Shown: positions 25,215 through 38,443, numbered from the stretch's first letter. The stretch is 64,000 bases of DNA from Tubiluchus corallicola (GCA_030141605.1 JAQGDQ010000307.1:62001-126000); one strand, 5' to 3'. The notes: generated from the letters alone by a model not told the origin. Numbers and translations are program-made.

Positions 25215-25740
25215 TTAGAACAGAAATGATATCAAAAATAAGAAACAGCAGGCAGTGTTTGGTTTTATCCAAAATAAATCAATTCTGACCATCAAAAACT
25301 TACTCCTTAACAGGCTGCAACACTTCGTTGCATACGTGACTAACAGCTTCATGTACAGTAGTGAAATGTGGGACTTACCTGCAACACAGGGAAATAAATA
25401 GATGTAATTCACACAGATTAGTTCAGAAAATTTTAAAAAATAAAATCGCTGTATGTCTTGTCAAAAGAGTAGCTGTACGATAGAACCTAAGAGAAACTTT
25501 GGAGAACTGAAATTAAAATCACAATGCTAAAATGGATAGGACATTTAATAAGACTGCCAGAAATAACACCAATATGATTAGCATTAAATCAGGGACTGAG
25601 ACCTGCTAAACAACTTGGATGTCAAGAATTAGTAAAACTCTACAACAGCATCACAGGAAGTGAAAATGTTTTGTTTCAGACATGAGACAGTGGAAAGCTG
25701 TTTTAAAGGCTGAAGGCTCGACGTTTAGAATCTACGTTTA
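25215..25740 (+). pseudogene. Second, heavily decayed copy of the same reverse transcriptase tail
   Basis: Plus-strand fragments read RLQHFVAYVTNSFMYSSEMW and then KWIGHLIRLPEITP, followed by ALNQGLRPAKQL. These align in order with VFLYNSELWTL, RLIGHM and ALQQAIEPAKKP of the copy at 22255-23666. Many stops and shifts are present. Only the C-terminal part survives. Confidence 0.65.
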
Positions 25741-26313
25741 AAAGCAACAGAAGAAAGAAAATGTACTCAAACTAAGCTAATTGCAGTTTAAACAAAATTC
25801 AACAGTATGGCTTCATTTTTATCAGCATACTATCAAGCCCGTGTTAATTTGTTTGCGTGCATGAATATCATTGGCTGAGGTTACAGGTGCTCTTTGGTGA
25901 TATGTATATTGTAACAAAACACATCGCGATGCATCGATACATCGACCGCTACAGGCCTACAAGCAAGCATATAATAAAACTATAATAAGCTAAAGGCGAA
26001 ACTTATGCCAGTGAATTTCAATGTATTGGTTGTTGAGCCAGAAAAACCAATGTTTGCCAGCAGCTAAGGTATACTAAACCACCTCTGGATGAAACCAGGT
26101 CATGCCGTAAATTTTCTGTATACTTTGAGTCAAAAAAGCTAATGCTTGGTAATAGTTATGTTTCAATAATGTCAAAGGGTTATTTGTCCAGTTGACCAGC
26201 CTTTGGAATGTCATTAAATTTTTCTCATTATAGTCATTTTGTGAGTATTTGTATTTTTCGTTAATTTTTTTATTATTGTCATATAGCTAGGCAAGACAAG
26301 TTTGTGATAAATA

Positions 26314-29300
26314 ATGACCCGCCACGCCAAAAATTGCACTGCAGGTACTGTATACTCGTATCACGAACGTAGAAAAGATTCTGAGAAATCCGGGTATGGT
26401 ACACTAGAACGGCGAATAGGGAAAGATTCTGTAAAGGTAAGGTAGTGTTTATTATATCTAGTGTTTGCAATCGTTTTGAGATGTGAAGATCCAGTAGTTT
26501 CATTTCTTTCCTCAAATGCTAATATTAAAAGATGCAATTTAAAACACGTGACATATTATAAGTTCTGTCTCAGTCTGAATGCTAACTGTTACTTGGAGAG
26601 CTCAACAAAAGTTCTTTTGACTTGTGCAAATTTAAACAAATGCCTAAATCTGTCCACAACATCTGTTTCATTTTATATCTGTTATTTTTCAAATAAATTT
26701 TGGCAATTTTGAGTTTGGTTTAAATAACTTCAAGGTTTGACAGGTCTCAACCTCAAGTGTTTGAGTAATTCATGGTTTTTAAATAAGAATGTATAGATGA
26801 CTTGATGAATAAAGAATATTTTGAATAGTTGGCTTGGATCCATTCTGCAAGATAGTAAAACTTTCATCAAGATAGACGAAAGGTACAGCAACACTACAAT
26901 GACAATGATACCGACAAGAACTGATCGATAATTTTATTTTACAATTTCATGGCATGATTTGATTTTTATCTTTTTTAGGATTTTGACTGCTGCTGTTTGA
27001 CACTTCAACCTTGCCGCGAACCTGTTATAACGTACGTTCAGAAACTATTATAAACATTTCGGTGAACATTATGTCTTACCAATTCTTATATGTATTCCGG
27101 TTGACCAGAACGCCAAATTACCGTATTTGTAAAATCATATATTATGCGTTGTTTTTAACTCGCAGTTTACAGATTATAGTGATTGCTCTAGACCTGTAAT
27201 TGTGAGCTAATCTTAACTGGCATGCCTGTATCTTGCTGCTAAGTTTTATGCTCAAAACATCATTGTGCAGGGATCAGTTTGTTGTGTTTGAATGCAACAT
27301 AATGATGTAGGCAGAATAACTGTAGGTTTGCAGCTAACACAGTTGATGTTCCAAAGTATATCTAACTAACTTCCTGCTTTTAGATATTCTCTGCTGTTTA
27401 TTAAGTTTTGGTACAATTTATGATGTACACTGCACAGCCTTAAGCAAATAAAGCAAGCAGTCTTCATGGAGTGTTTATCTGTTTTAGACCACATGGATTC
27501 CTTTATGACAAGGAGGCAATTCTTGAATACATTATTCACCAGAAAAAAGAAAATATCCGAAAGCTGAAGGAGTATGAAAAGCAGAAGAACAAAGAAAAGG
27601 TTCTTTCTATCATAATTTACGTTAATCCTACAAAAAACATTACGAAGTACTGTAGTCCATGAATTATTTTCAAACAGAAATAACTGTAGTGTTTTCTTTT
27701 ATCATAACTTAAGCAGTGTGTCAGTTTGCAAAGTTAAGTGCTTTGACATAAGCAATCAATATTAAATATTAACTAGTTAACATTTTTGACCCTGTCAAAA
27801 CTATGGTGAGATTCTGCTTCTGTGACAGGAGCTGCTTTAAGTGACAGCCTTTTGTATTTGCAAATAAAAAATGTTTTTCAAAATAATTAACAAGGTGTGC
27901 TTGACACTAATAGTTTAAATGAAATCGGAGTTTGTCCCTTTAAGACACGTTGGTCAAGAGTTAACCAAAAGCAAGTCAACATACCGTACATCATTTAATT
28001 TGCTATGCTAATTTGATATGCTGTAAGATACTAAAATTGGCACTTGTCAGTTGTTACTTATAACCTATGACCTCAGGGTAAGAGGTCAACCAATATAGGT
28101 TGTGACTCAATGCATTCATCACTTTGAGACCTTTCATTTCATATTCTATAACCCACTGTTTGGAATTATTTGTTTCTCCGACCTCCAACTTCAGTTTTCA
28201 TCTCTTAGTGGGGTCGTGGACCAACCAATCTGGATATGATTTATACCTTTTATACTCTCAATTTGAGGCCTTTCATTTGATATATTACAAGCTACTGTTG
28301 TTTGTAACTTTGTACTATTTAGTTTGTCTCAACGTAACCTTTCATTTGGTGTACTGCATTCTATTGTTGCTTGACACAGGTAGTATTTGTCTCGCTAACT
28401 CATATTTCGGTTTTTGGCCCCTAGTAGAGACAGTGGTCAACCAGTCTGGGCATAGCTTACACCGTTCAGTTTGCTTCATTGAGGCCTTTCATTTGATATA
28501 GTACAAGTTGGTGTTTCTTGAGACTGGAAGCATTGGGGGTCAGGGGTCAGCCAATCTGGGCATAACTTATACTGCTGAATTCGCTTCATCAAGACCTTTC
28601 AATGTAAAAGAAGCTTAATCATAAAGAAAGAAATAAAAACTGGGGGTAAATCATAATTTGACATTATTTCCATAGCTGAATGATTTTCCTTGCTATCTGG
28701 TCTAACAAATGAAGGTGCATAACATATAACAAATTCTCATTTTTTGCTGAATTTGTGAACTTAACTATTAACTTTTCTGGCTGATAATCACTTTTGTTTT
28801 TTATTTATTTCTAGGTAGAACTTGCTGAAATTGGTGAAGCTGAACATAGAGCAAAAGTTGAAAGTTTCATCAGCAAAGAAGACAGCATTATCAGCAAACC
28901 ATCTAGTGCATTTAGTGCTAATGCTGGTAAAAATAATACAAATAACTGTAGACTTCAATTGAAGATTTTTTGCTAAATGTAGCTGTTGTATTAGGATCGC
29001 TAATCAGTAGGCAGTGATTAATTTACCCGGCATTTAAATGTGTAATGAGTGCATTTTAAGCTCATTTGCAAAGCTGTTTTTTGCAGCATCGCTGCACAAA
29101 CTGCAATACACTTACTACATGCATAAAACTAGTATCCAATTTTTTCCTGAAAAGTCATGATATTTCCCGATTTACCATTTTTCCGTACTGGTTCGTGCTA
29201 CAATACATATTGGTACTTTCCTGATCAAATTAAGCTCATACTGTGTGTATGTACAGTTTTCACCCCTGCAAAAGAAAAACTAAGGTTAATAGATAAGGTT

Positions 29301-32300
29301 TTATTGATTTTTGTTTGGCAAGTTTGCTGCTGACCACAGTAACAGGAACAACATACTGGCACACTGCCAGGTTGTGGACTAATACTCACTGCAATTAAAA
29401 TTTAAAAGTGCAATTTACTTCTTGACTTTTCTGAGTGGAAGTACATATAACAGCTACTTTAATGCAGCTTTGGCATTTAAATCGCCTTCAGGAACATGTA
29501 GTAATATTTTAGAAATTGGAAAAGTCTAATTAGAATTATAAAAACCTATTCTTCTACCATTCTACAGATAAGCAACTTTGCCCATAAGAAGTAATTTGAT
29601 TTGTTTTTTAAGTTACTAACGTGCCTTATAGTATACTTCTATTTTTGCTCTACATGCACTACAATGATATTTAAAATTTGGAACTTACAACATAAATTAG
29701 TTCCTTTTTTACAAAGAAATTTGGAACTCAAACTAGTTCCTTTTTTATACGTTAGAGGAGTATTAGACTATGCTAGTCTTGTCACATGAGTCCATAATTT
29801 TCGTACTGAAAATGAAGATTTGTTATATCCCTCGTGAATCTCAACCAGCTTAATATTGTTGCTAAAATATCTGACCAATAATATTGCTATGCATCTTTTA
29901 TAAGCTGCTATACAGTTTTGCAATTGTGTCTCAACTACTGCTATGCAAATATGTTGGAGAAAATATACTCCGAGTAAGCCACGTTGTCTTAGTTTAGGAC
30001 AACCTCAAACACTGCAGTGCTTCAGTTACAAGCTCTTGGGTTACTAAACGAGCTATGCTGACTTCTGCAATAGCTAGTACAGTTAACAAATTGATAAAAG
30101 TTTTATGACTCTTTCCTCTTTGCAGATCAACCAAACACTAGTAGTGGGAGTGTTTCAAACATTTCTGGTGAAAAAAAGAGTCATTTACCAAGCTTCTGGG
30201 TGCCCTCTTTGACACCAGCGGCAAAGAAAACTATTGTAAAGCCTCCAGTAAGCCTTATAAATTCAATCACTAAAGCTCATTTGAATATTTTTTGTAATTA
30301 TTTTGGAGCTTAGAATGTTAAATTGGCGGAATAGAAACATTGGATTTGTTCGTGAGTATTTGAATTGAATTGGGACTTACTGCATTGTATGTGGCTATAT
30401 CTCTCATCATAGGACCTGTTTAATAATAAATTTTCTCAGGTTTTATAATACTAAAGTTCATTTTTTTAATATTAGTAATATTGGATACTCTTTTAATGGG
30501 TTTTGAACTATTTGTGATGATCCTGACCTGTCAGCAAGTTCACGAATGTGTGTTAGTATCAAAAAGACTTGATAATATTGTATAGTTAGTGCTAAAGGTG
30601 ACTTTGCTATCGGTTCACAGACTATTGTTTTTATCTTGTCTGATATCTGACGTGTCCTTCGAAAACATTATTATGAAATAAAAAATTAAATTATTTGCTT
30701 TTTATTTATTTATTTTTATTTGGATGGCTAGGATGACAGCTTTTGAGAGTTTAAATGTTACTGTTAAATAACTTATTCTAGTGCCAATTTTACTAATTTT
30801 ACTTAATTGTTTACTATTTAAAAGAAGAGTTAACCTTTTATTGTAATTATGAAGTGATTACTTGTGGAGCTACCATAAATGAAGCTTGCTAACTGATTGC
30901 GTGATCAGTATGTTGTTACAAGTTTTCACCAAGTCAGTTAAAACAACGTTGAAAGCATTTTTAACGTTACTCATATCACTCTTTTGTTTTCGAATATTTC
31001 AATCCACTATATGCAATCGACGAAAAAAATTTTAGCAATGAGGGGCAGCGTGCAAAAGTTTTAGCATGATGTCACTGGTATCACAAGCTGCACTGCTTGC
31101 AGCATGGTTAAATTTGCAGATTTCTGATCATTTCTGTTTTTTAGATGTCTCATTGCCAGAGCTGCCTTGTGTCATTCAAAAAAGTGATTATTTTTATGTT
31201 TTTCAAATGTAAATTTGAGCGACAAAAATAGTCGTTGTCTTTTGACTTTGCCCATTATCATAACTATTTAATGACTTTTCACATGCACTCAATTTTGTTA
31301 ATAATTATATTGAATGAACAAGCATACAAACAAGGGTCGCCATTAATGTTAACAAGTTTCAGATTCTCTGTTAGACTGAACTGCAAAAATGTAGTACACT
31401 TCAGTAATGACAGGTATTCATAATTATGCGAGTTAAGAATTTTATTGTTCAGTATCGCTGTCTTATAACTTGTTAGTTGTGTCCAGAAAGTAAGTTTGTA
31501 AAATTTTCATTTCCAACCAGCAGTATACTACATAACTGAATGAGGTTTCACGCAAATACTAACATTTAGCCAGAATGGTTAATATTACCTTTGTACTATA
31601 CATGTATTAACCAAGAAAGTTGTGGCTGGTAGTTAATTAAGCTATCATAATAACAATATTTAAATCACTACTTTTAGATAACAGATTTGATTGGTGGGAG
31701 TACTCCTTACCATTATATCGTTTATGCAGCCCAATGAAACACCATATAATATTTGATCATAGTTTCCATACAGCTACAGATTACTTTTAAATATGACATA
31801 GTTGAAAGCAATGTCTAAACTACATTTTAGCACCCATTCATATTTGGCCTTCATCGCTGCTTTAATGTCCTTGTAAACTAATATCTTGTAGCAGCATACG
31901 TGTTTGGGAAAAAATAAGAGCAAATGGTGGCAAAATACAAATGTACAAAAATTAAATTTAGCGAAAATACATTATTTCTATTCCAGTTACAAGTGTATTT
32001 TATCTACAAATTACTCAGAATTGTTCCGCTGTGGCCAGTGTTCATTGCAAGTACTGCATGATCTTTTTTTCATATTACTGCTTAACAAAAAACTGACTAT
32101 ACCACAGTCTTGAGCTTGCAGCACAGTATGTACTCTTCACAATAATTTGTACATAATTTTTGATTGAATTTATTTTACTTGTAGGAAAAGGTTGTTCTTT
32201 GTCCAATGAGTGGCAAACCATTAAAACTGAAAGACCTGATACCTGTGAAATTTACTCCAATTAATGATCCAGATGACACGAAGAGTCTTATTAATAAACA

Positions 32301-35090
32301 GGTGCTTTAAATTATCTATGCTATGGCAACAACTAATGTCATTGTTTTAATCTATATTTTGGAAAAGGGTAGTCACTTATTGAAGAAAAGCAGCACATAC
32401 ACCATTTGATTTCTAAAAGTCGCTTTTCTTGTGTATTTTGATCAAAGCATGGACATGAATTTCACTGTTTGTGGAGTCAAGCAATTTTTGTTTAAGCAGT
32501 AAAGTTGATGAATATGCAAAAAATTGTTTTGTCAATAATACGAGGCTACCATGACTTTTGGATTTTTTGTTACTTTTCTCTATTCTTTGGTAAAATAATA
32601 TGGATTCATTTTAGCTCAAAAAAATTCAGCAGTTAGAAACTTTAATGAAGTTGACTACTAGCCTTGTGCCTATATCTGCAGCAGCCAGTTTGAAAACTTT
32701 AAATTATTTAGAGTAAAACTTTATTAGTAAACTGCAGTTTGTAACAGCATACTGGTTGATAAAAAACTATTTCAGAGCATTGAGCATTGATCTGTCACTA
32801 CATTATTTTTTATTTTCATTTATCATTGCTGTGTAGTTTTGGAGACCAGTGTAGTCTTTTCAACAACAGGCAGATCTTTAAAAGTGTTGTGCACATGGGC
32901 TGAGTTTCTGTTCATGTATAAATGTAGATGAAAATAGATTCTACATAAGTGAAACACACTGCATAAAACTTCTGCTTAAGGATGTAATTTTTGGGATCGA
33001 ATAATGTTAATCCTAACATGTGACTGTGGGGTGTCTGTAACATTTATAAAATTTCAGAAGACAGTATTCCACGTCAGTGTTCGTACATCACTGTATGTGA
33101 CCTACTGGGTTAAGCTAAGGCGGCATAGGAAGAACTTCATTTCAGCTGAGTGAAGAATGTTTCAGTTCTATGTGAACCATTGACTTAACTTCATAACTTA
33201 CAAATGTTGTAGCAGCAAAACTGTAGTTAAAATAAATTTTGAAATGGTATTTTGCTAATTGCAAAAAAATAAAAATGGAATTTTAAAGTCTGGGATGTTA
33301 GTTGACAGTTAAGCTGATTATTGTAGCAAAGGCCAAAACAGCAGCAAATGTTGACAGCTCTTCCATACTTATGTCATATATTACTTCGATTCCAGTTTAA
33401 TATTTGTACCACTGTATTTTGATTAAGTGTACTGTTAAGTGGCGAAACACTTTTCATTTGAAAATTTTTCGCAACTGAAAACTAGCACTGGAATACTTTA
33501 GATCATGGGTTCCCAACCTTGGGGTCGCGACCCCAGTTGGGGTCACGAAACACTTTTCTTGGGGTCACGGAATAGTCCAAAAACTATTTTTAAAAAATGC
33601 TGTTTTCATGAAAAGTATGTAAATGGGTCTTGTTTCCTCAGTCTCTGATTACGTCATTTTGTTCTGGAAAGTGAAACTGGCTTTTCCCGCTCTAAATGTG
33701 GCATACCTGGTATAGTAATGCTTGATTTTGTAGGAAAATGAAAATGCACACTGTTCTGTGCATACACTTATGTACAATGTACACTGCCCGAAAGCATGTC
33801 ACTATTCATTTTACATTGGATCTCCTTGGATACCTATTGCATTGCAATACAGGCACAACCATCAAATTAATGAAACATTCACTCATTGTTCAATAATTTG
33901 TTGAATAGTAAGTTAAAATTAATAAATGCAAGCGATAATGATGTTTAATAGTATAACTTCATTATGAGGTCATATGAGGTCACAATATGATGCAGGGTTC
34001 TGGAAACGGGTCGCTGTCAAGAAAGGGTTGGGAACCACTACTTTAGATGCATTATAATTTTAATTTAAGATTTTGTCGCATTGAATTTTTCAGGCTCGTT
34101 ATATGTGTGCTGTCACACATGATGTACTTAGCAATCCTGTCCCCTGCGCGGTCTTAAGAACTTCGTAAGTATTGTGCATATACAAATTCTGTGATAAGAA
34201 TTTTATTTGCATTATAGGCCTAAGTGTTTTCAAGGCTGGTTAATCTATCATTTAGTATGCTAGGAATTTGCAGGTAAATACATAGGTATTCGATGAAAAT
34301 GTGCTGAAAAAATTCTGATCAGTTTCTTGGTATGAATACATCAATATATCACTTTTCAGATAGGTCACACAGACTTGGAATAAATTTAGTATTAATGGTT
34401 CTTTTCGGAAATAATTAAGTAAACCCACAATTACTAATTTTTTAAACCAAGCAGAGTCCAATGAATGGAAAAGGAAGGCAAAGGGAAATCTAAAACCTGA
34501 AACTAAGGTTGGGCAATTAAGTTACCGTGTTCATGTAAAAAAATTGATGAAAATGTTTCACTGTGATTAGGTAAAGTATATCGTGTCAATTCTATTGGAT
34601 TCTATATTGGATTTTCCATTATCTGTTTGGAAGCGTTCTTGTCAAACAAGCTGTAGAAATAACTTTATTACAAAAGTACATAATAGAGTGCATCTATTTC
34701 AGTGGAGTGGTCGTCACAATGGAAGCAGTTGAAAAACTTTTGAGAAAAGATATGTTAGATCCAATAAATGGCAAGAAAATGACGGACGATGATATTATTC
34801 CTCTGCACAGGGTAAGCCATTAAAATTATTAGAAAAATAATTCACTTTCTCAATAGCGTTTCCTGATTTGTTTGTGTGGCAAAAGATGGCAACCGAATAT
34901 CAAACGCCTCAAGTATTTTTAACAGTGTTTTTATCACGGAGTAATTACTTTTTATCTGTTAATAGTTATACTATTTCTTTCGTTTAGTAATTTATTTAGA
35001 AATATGTATTTGCAGGGCGGCACTGGATACTCTGCCAGTGGAAATAAACTGGACGTCAAAAAACCTAAACCTGCCATGGCAGTAGCATAA
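26314..35090 (+). CDS. NOSIP: Nitric oxide synthase-interacting protein (complete, 9 exons)
   Basis: NOSIP is a U-box-type E3 ubiquitin ligase, first described as a binding partner of endothelial NO synthase. Exons: 26314-26436, 26979-27031, 27488-27599, 28815-28926, 30126-30247, 32185-32301, 34094-34164, 34703-34811 and 35016-35090. All phases agree and give 297 codons plus TAA; human NOSIP has 301. The N-terminus MTRHAKNCTAG, then DFDCCCLTLQPC and GFLYDKEAILEYI, form the split zinc-less U-box half. SHLPSFWVPSLTP, CPMSGKPLKLKDL, YMCAVTHDVLSNPVPCAVL and the tail HRGGTGYSASGNKL complete the family pattern. The KENIRKLKEYEKQKNKEK region (exon 3) is a predicted coiled coil. The exon 3 donor reads GTTCTT, which is weak; the other donors are ordinary. 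Possible poly(A) signals are at 35544 and 35701. Introns hold a hAT MITE and a tandem repeat. Confidence 0.95.
28069..28605. repeat. Degenerate tandem repeat in a NOSIP intron
   Basis: Alternating phrases GGTCAACCAATCTGGGCAT, TTATACTGCTGAATTCGCTT and GACCTTTCATTTGATAT recur four to five times with irregular spacing (about 70 to 145 bases). A related single stretch occurs at 6360-6820. No protein frame is conserved between units. Confidence 0.75.
33504..34040. mobile_element. hAT (Charlie-like) non-autonomous transposon
   Basis: The left end reads CATGGGTTCCCAACC and the right end, reverse-complemented, TAGTGGTTCCCAACC. Both are followed by G/C-rich sequence with GGGGTCGCGACCCC on the left and CGACCCG on the right. 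The flanks are a perfect 8-bp duplication, CTTTAGAT, at 33496-33503 and 34041-34048. Terminus, target-site length and composition fit the hAT superfamily, Charlie-like group. At 537 bp without a transposase frame it is non-autonomous. It lies within a NOSIP intron. Confidence 0.88.
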
Positions 35091-35543
35091 ATATCTGTTG
35101 CAAGGAAACAGTGATTCATTTTTTTAAACTACATGTCGAACTAATATTAGGTGAATGCCTTAAAAGGAGCAGACTGCTCTACTAATGCTGAAAACAACTA
35201 AAAACACGTGACACTATGATGTCACATTTTAACTTGGATTGCCTACTTATAAGCAGTATAAAGTTCTTGACTCAAGGCTTAGACATAATTTGGAACTAGT
35301 GCTTATTGTTTGGCTGTTGAGACTGGTAGATATATAAGGCCACTTATTCCCTGTGAAATTCGAGTTTGTAGTGTTTACAATGTCGTTGAAGTTGAATACC
35401 ATTTTTATTATGCTACTCAAAAACATAATGCCATATGATGCTGCCACAAAACACTGTAATTCATTATGCAGTGACAAACTTTATCCTAACATGCGTGTAA
35501 ACTATTATATGAAATGTTTATTATTGTTTTGATCGGCCATGTC

Positions 35544-35706
35544 AATAAACTATCATCATCATCATATAAAAAACTGTTACCGTGTTACTTTCCATGTTTT
35601 TTAAATGCAGCAGATTTACGAAATCTACAAACTTGGCTGCATCAAGTTTTGTACAAAAAACATATGCTGCATATATTTGAATGTTTACAAAACCAAAATT
35701 AATAAA
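35544..35706 (+). terminator. Candidate NOSIP polyadenylation signals
   Basis: AATAAA occurs at 35544-35549 and 35701-35706 after the stop at 35090. That would give 3' UTRs of about 0.47 or 0.63 kb. Confidence 0.45.
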
Positions 35707-36122
35707 TTTAATAATAAGAAATGTTAATTGCCCGACTTTTGGGAAACAGTTTTGTTTTTTCAGTTTCAGATATCAAAGATCTTTTTTGAAAAGCTAGATG
35801 AAAATAAAGAAGTCCACAAAGATTTTTAAAGAATTTTATTTCGCAACATCCCAAACAAAAACACTACTTTTATCGGTTTTAGTAAGTTAAAGAAATAACA
35901 CATTTTTCTGGATCGAAATTTTCCAAAACGTGTATCATGACAAGCTCCCTGAGAAATTAACATTGAACCAAGACCTGATAGCCTGGAAAAAGACAAGAAA
36001 ACTAAATTCACAACTAAACTAAAACTATATATATATAATTATATATAATTTATATAGATTTTCTACCTATCATATAATATATATATATCACCCTTATATA
36101 CATGTAGGTAAAACTAAATTTC

Positions 36123-36241
36123 TACTTTATATGAGGTAGCTTGTGTATAGGTAGTGGGTCATCCCTGCGTACTTGTACGTCAAGTTGATGTACACACAAA
36201 TTGTAAGCACTACAAGAGTGGAAGAAGTGTCCGGAGCACGT
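36123..36241 (-). CDS. Possible orphan terminal coding exon
   Basis: On the minus strand a strong acceptor (GTTTGTCTTTCCTTTAAG) is followed by a 39-codon open stretch. It begins TCSGHFFHSCSAYNLC and ends LPIHKLPHIK before TAG. The spacing of Cys and His is a little like the middle of a RING finger, but I do not recognise the protein and could not find its upstream exons. It may be chance. Confidence 0.18.
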
Positions 36242-36249
36242 CTTAAAGG

Positions 36250-37918
36250 AAAGACAAACCTCTCAAAATTTTCAGTGTACAGTGCTTGATTCTGAAACTG
36301 TTGATTTAAAATTCTTTTACAATGCCAAGAATGCAATTGTTGCAAACAGCTTGATCAGCCTGAAGTTTTTGTCTTGATACCCAATAGCAACCTGTTAGAC
36401 AAACAATAGGTTTCTTTTGATGCAAGCAAGCTTCAGAACAATCTACTCAAATTATTACAGGCATGTTTTCGAATTTTTTGTTCAGCACTTATTTGGTCAA
36501 TTATGATGTTTTTTCTTAGGTACCGTACTTCTTATTTTTCCATTTCTTTGCTTCCACTAACAATGCTCTTGGAACATAAATAGTGTAATAATTGTAAACT
36601 TACATAATATAATATACGATATGTATGTGAGACAGCTAAAATTTTGAATAGTTTTAAAAAAGATCATGAGTGGCTCCTTGATTTTTTTTTTAAAGACAGT
36701 TGTTCCAAATAAGACAAATACTTATCTGAACAGTCAATGAGATGCATATCAAATCTTGCTACTCCTAATATATATTGTTGTAACTATTGATTTAACACTG
36801 TGAATGCAGCTATCTATTTACAGACATATCAGACAAAATGATCTGTCACATCAAATTCCACACACATACATAGAAAAACACTTGGTACTGTAGTTCCCCA
36901 AATCCTAAAACAGGTTACATTTTGGGCATAATTGCTGAAACAATGGAAAAAAACATACAGTTTTAACATGGAAAAAAACTACAGTTTTAAAAACACAGCT
37001 TTACATAACAACTTGTGCAAATCACAAACAAACAGTTGTTCAGTAATGAAACAAAAAATTCTGAGATTTACCGAACAAGTTAAACATCCATACCAATCAA
37101 AGATACTACTATCTTGCATACAATAGTAACTTGTTATTATAAGTGTACAGTTTATGAAGCAAACAGAATTTATCCAGGTTTAACTAATAGAGAAAAGATA
37201 TAGAACATTCAAATTAAGATAGTTAGCATAATTAGCAAATACCGGGAGATCATCCAATGTGCCTATTCAGGTGGAGTCTTTGCCTTGCTCAACTTGTGTG
37301 GGTGTGAATTTGCTTGTTGTGGTTTCTTTTTTACTACAAATTAGATTGCTATTAGGTAACTGCTGGCAGGTAAAACTTTTTTTACTCCATTAAAAAGTCA
37401 TTCTAAGTCTGTTTATAGGTCTTTTTATCAAACAAAGCAAAGACACTCCCCCGACATGGGCGGTCTCACCGGAAGTTAACAGAATTCACCGGATCTGTGC
37501 TTAAACAGCCTGCTTTCAATATCGCTCTGATTTTTGTGTCTTTTATAGCTTGGACTATTAAAAGTGTCTCACCAATTGCAGTGAAACAGTAAACATTTTT
37601 CCTTACATGCCTTCAAATTTATTATTACATTTTCCAGTCTAAAAAGTTTGGACAGATACGCGATACCAAAAGCAAGGCTGCTCCTGATAGAGAAAATGAA
37701 ATTAAGTTAAAACACTCCCTATACAAGTAAAAACGTATACCAGTAACATGAGTGCTGGGAATCTACATCTAATTTATACATAATAACTGGGAAAACTATA
37801 CATTTGTCGGGAATAAAGTGTCACAAGCACACAGAAAAAACCTTGTAGAATAGGGAAATTGGTGATTTGTGCGCATCAAAATATATTAAATTTTAACAGC
37901 ACAAACTATACATTATAA
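36250..37918. other. Intergenic between NOSIP and the zinc-finger gene
   Basis: Convergent intergenic space, AT-rich. A small G/C-richer patch at about 37445-37500 holds ACCGGAAGTTAAC, an ETS-like site. No gene could be attached to it. Confidence 0.4.
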
Positions 37919-38422
37919 GCACAGATTTACCTGAAAAAAGCGGACTTGTTCAAATTGTTTACGAGGTAACCCAGTGTAATTTTCCAAATGATTAACAAGA
38001 GTGCAAAAATGAACTGTCCATATTGGTGGATGAGCACGTTTGTTGTTTTGTTGTCAATAACAATGCAATAAAATATTAATATAAATGTTAAATGGTTCAT
38101 GAGTTGTGAAATGCTAAAATGGGCAAAACTTGGCAAAGTCATTCCATTATAATTTCCTAACAAATTGAAGCACAGATTTACCTGAAAAAAGCGAACTTGT
38201 TCAAATTATTTACGAGGTAATCCATAGTGTAATTTTCCAAATGATTAACAAGAGCGTAAAAATGAACTGTCCATATTGGTGGATGAGCACGTTTGTTGTT
38301 TTGTTGTCGATAACAATGCAATAAAATATTAATATAAATGTTAAATGGTTCATGAGTTGTGAAATGCTAAAATGGGCAAAACTTGGCAAAGTCATTCCAT
38401 TATAATTTCCTAACAAATTGAA
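37919..38422. repeat. Tandem duplication, two units of about 251 bp
   Basis: Unit 1 is 37919-38169 and unit 2 is 38170-38422. They differ at about six or seven bases plus a 2-base insertion in unit 2 (GAGGTAACCCAGTG against GAGGTAATCCATAGTG), so they are about 97 percent identical and the duplication is fairly young. Unit 2 ends about 20 bases past the stop codon of the zinc-finger gene, so both units probably fall in its 3' UTR. Confidence 0.95.
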
Positions 38423-38443
38423 GCTGAAACTATGCTTTTGGCA

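Noticed and set aside
37927-38416. Hydrophobic open frame present in both units of the tandem duplication (minus strand)
   Set aside because: The frame is shared simply because the DNA is duplicated. It is cut short in unit 2 by the 2-base insertion, and it lies in the probable 3' UTR of the zinc-finger gene.
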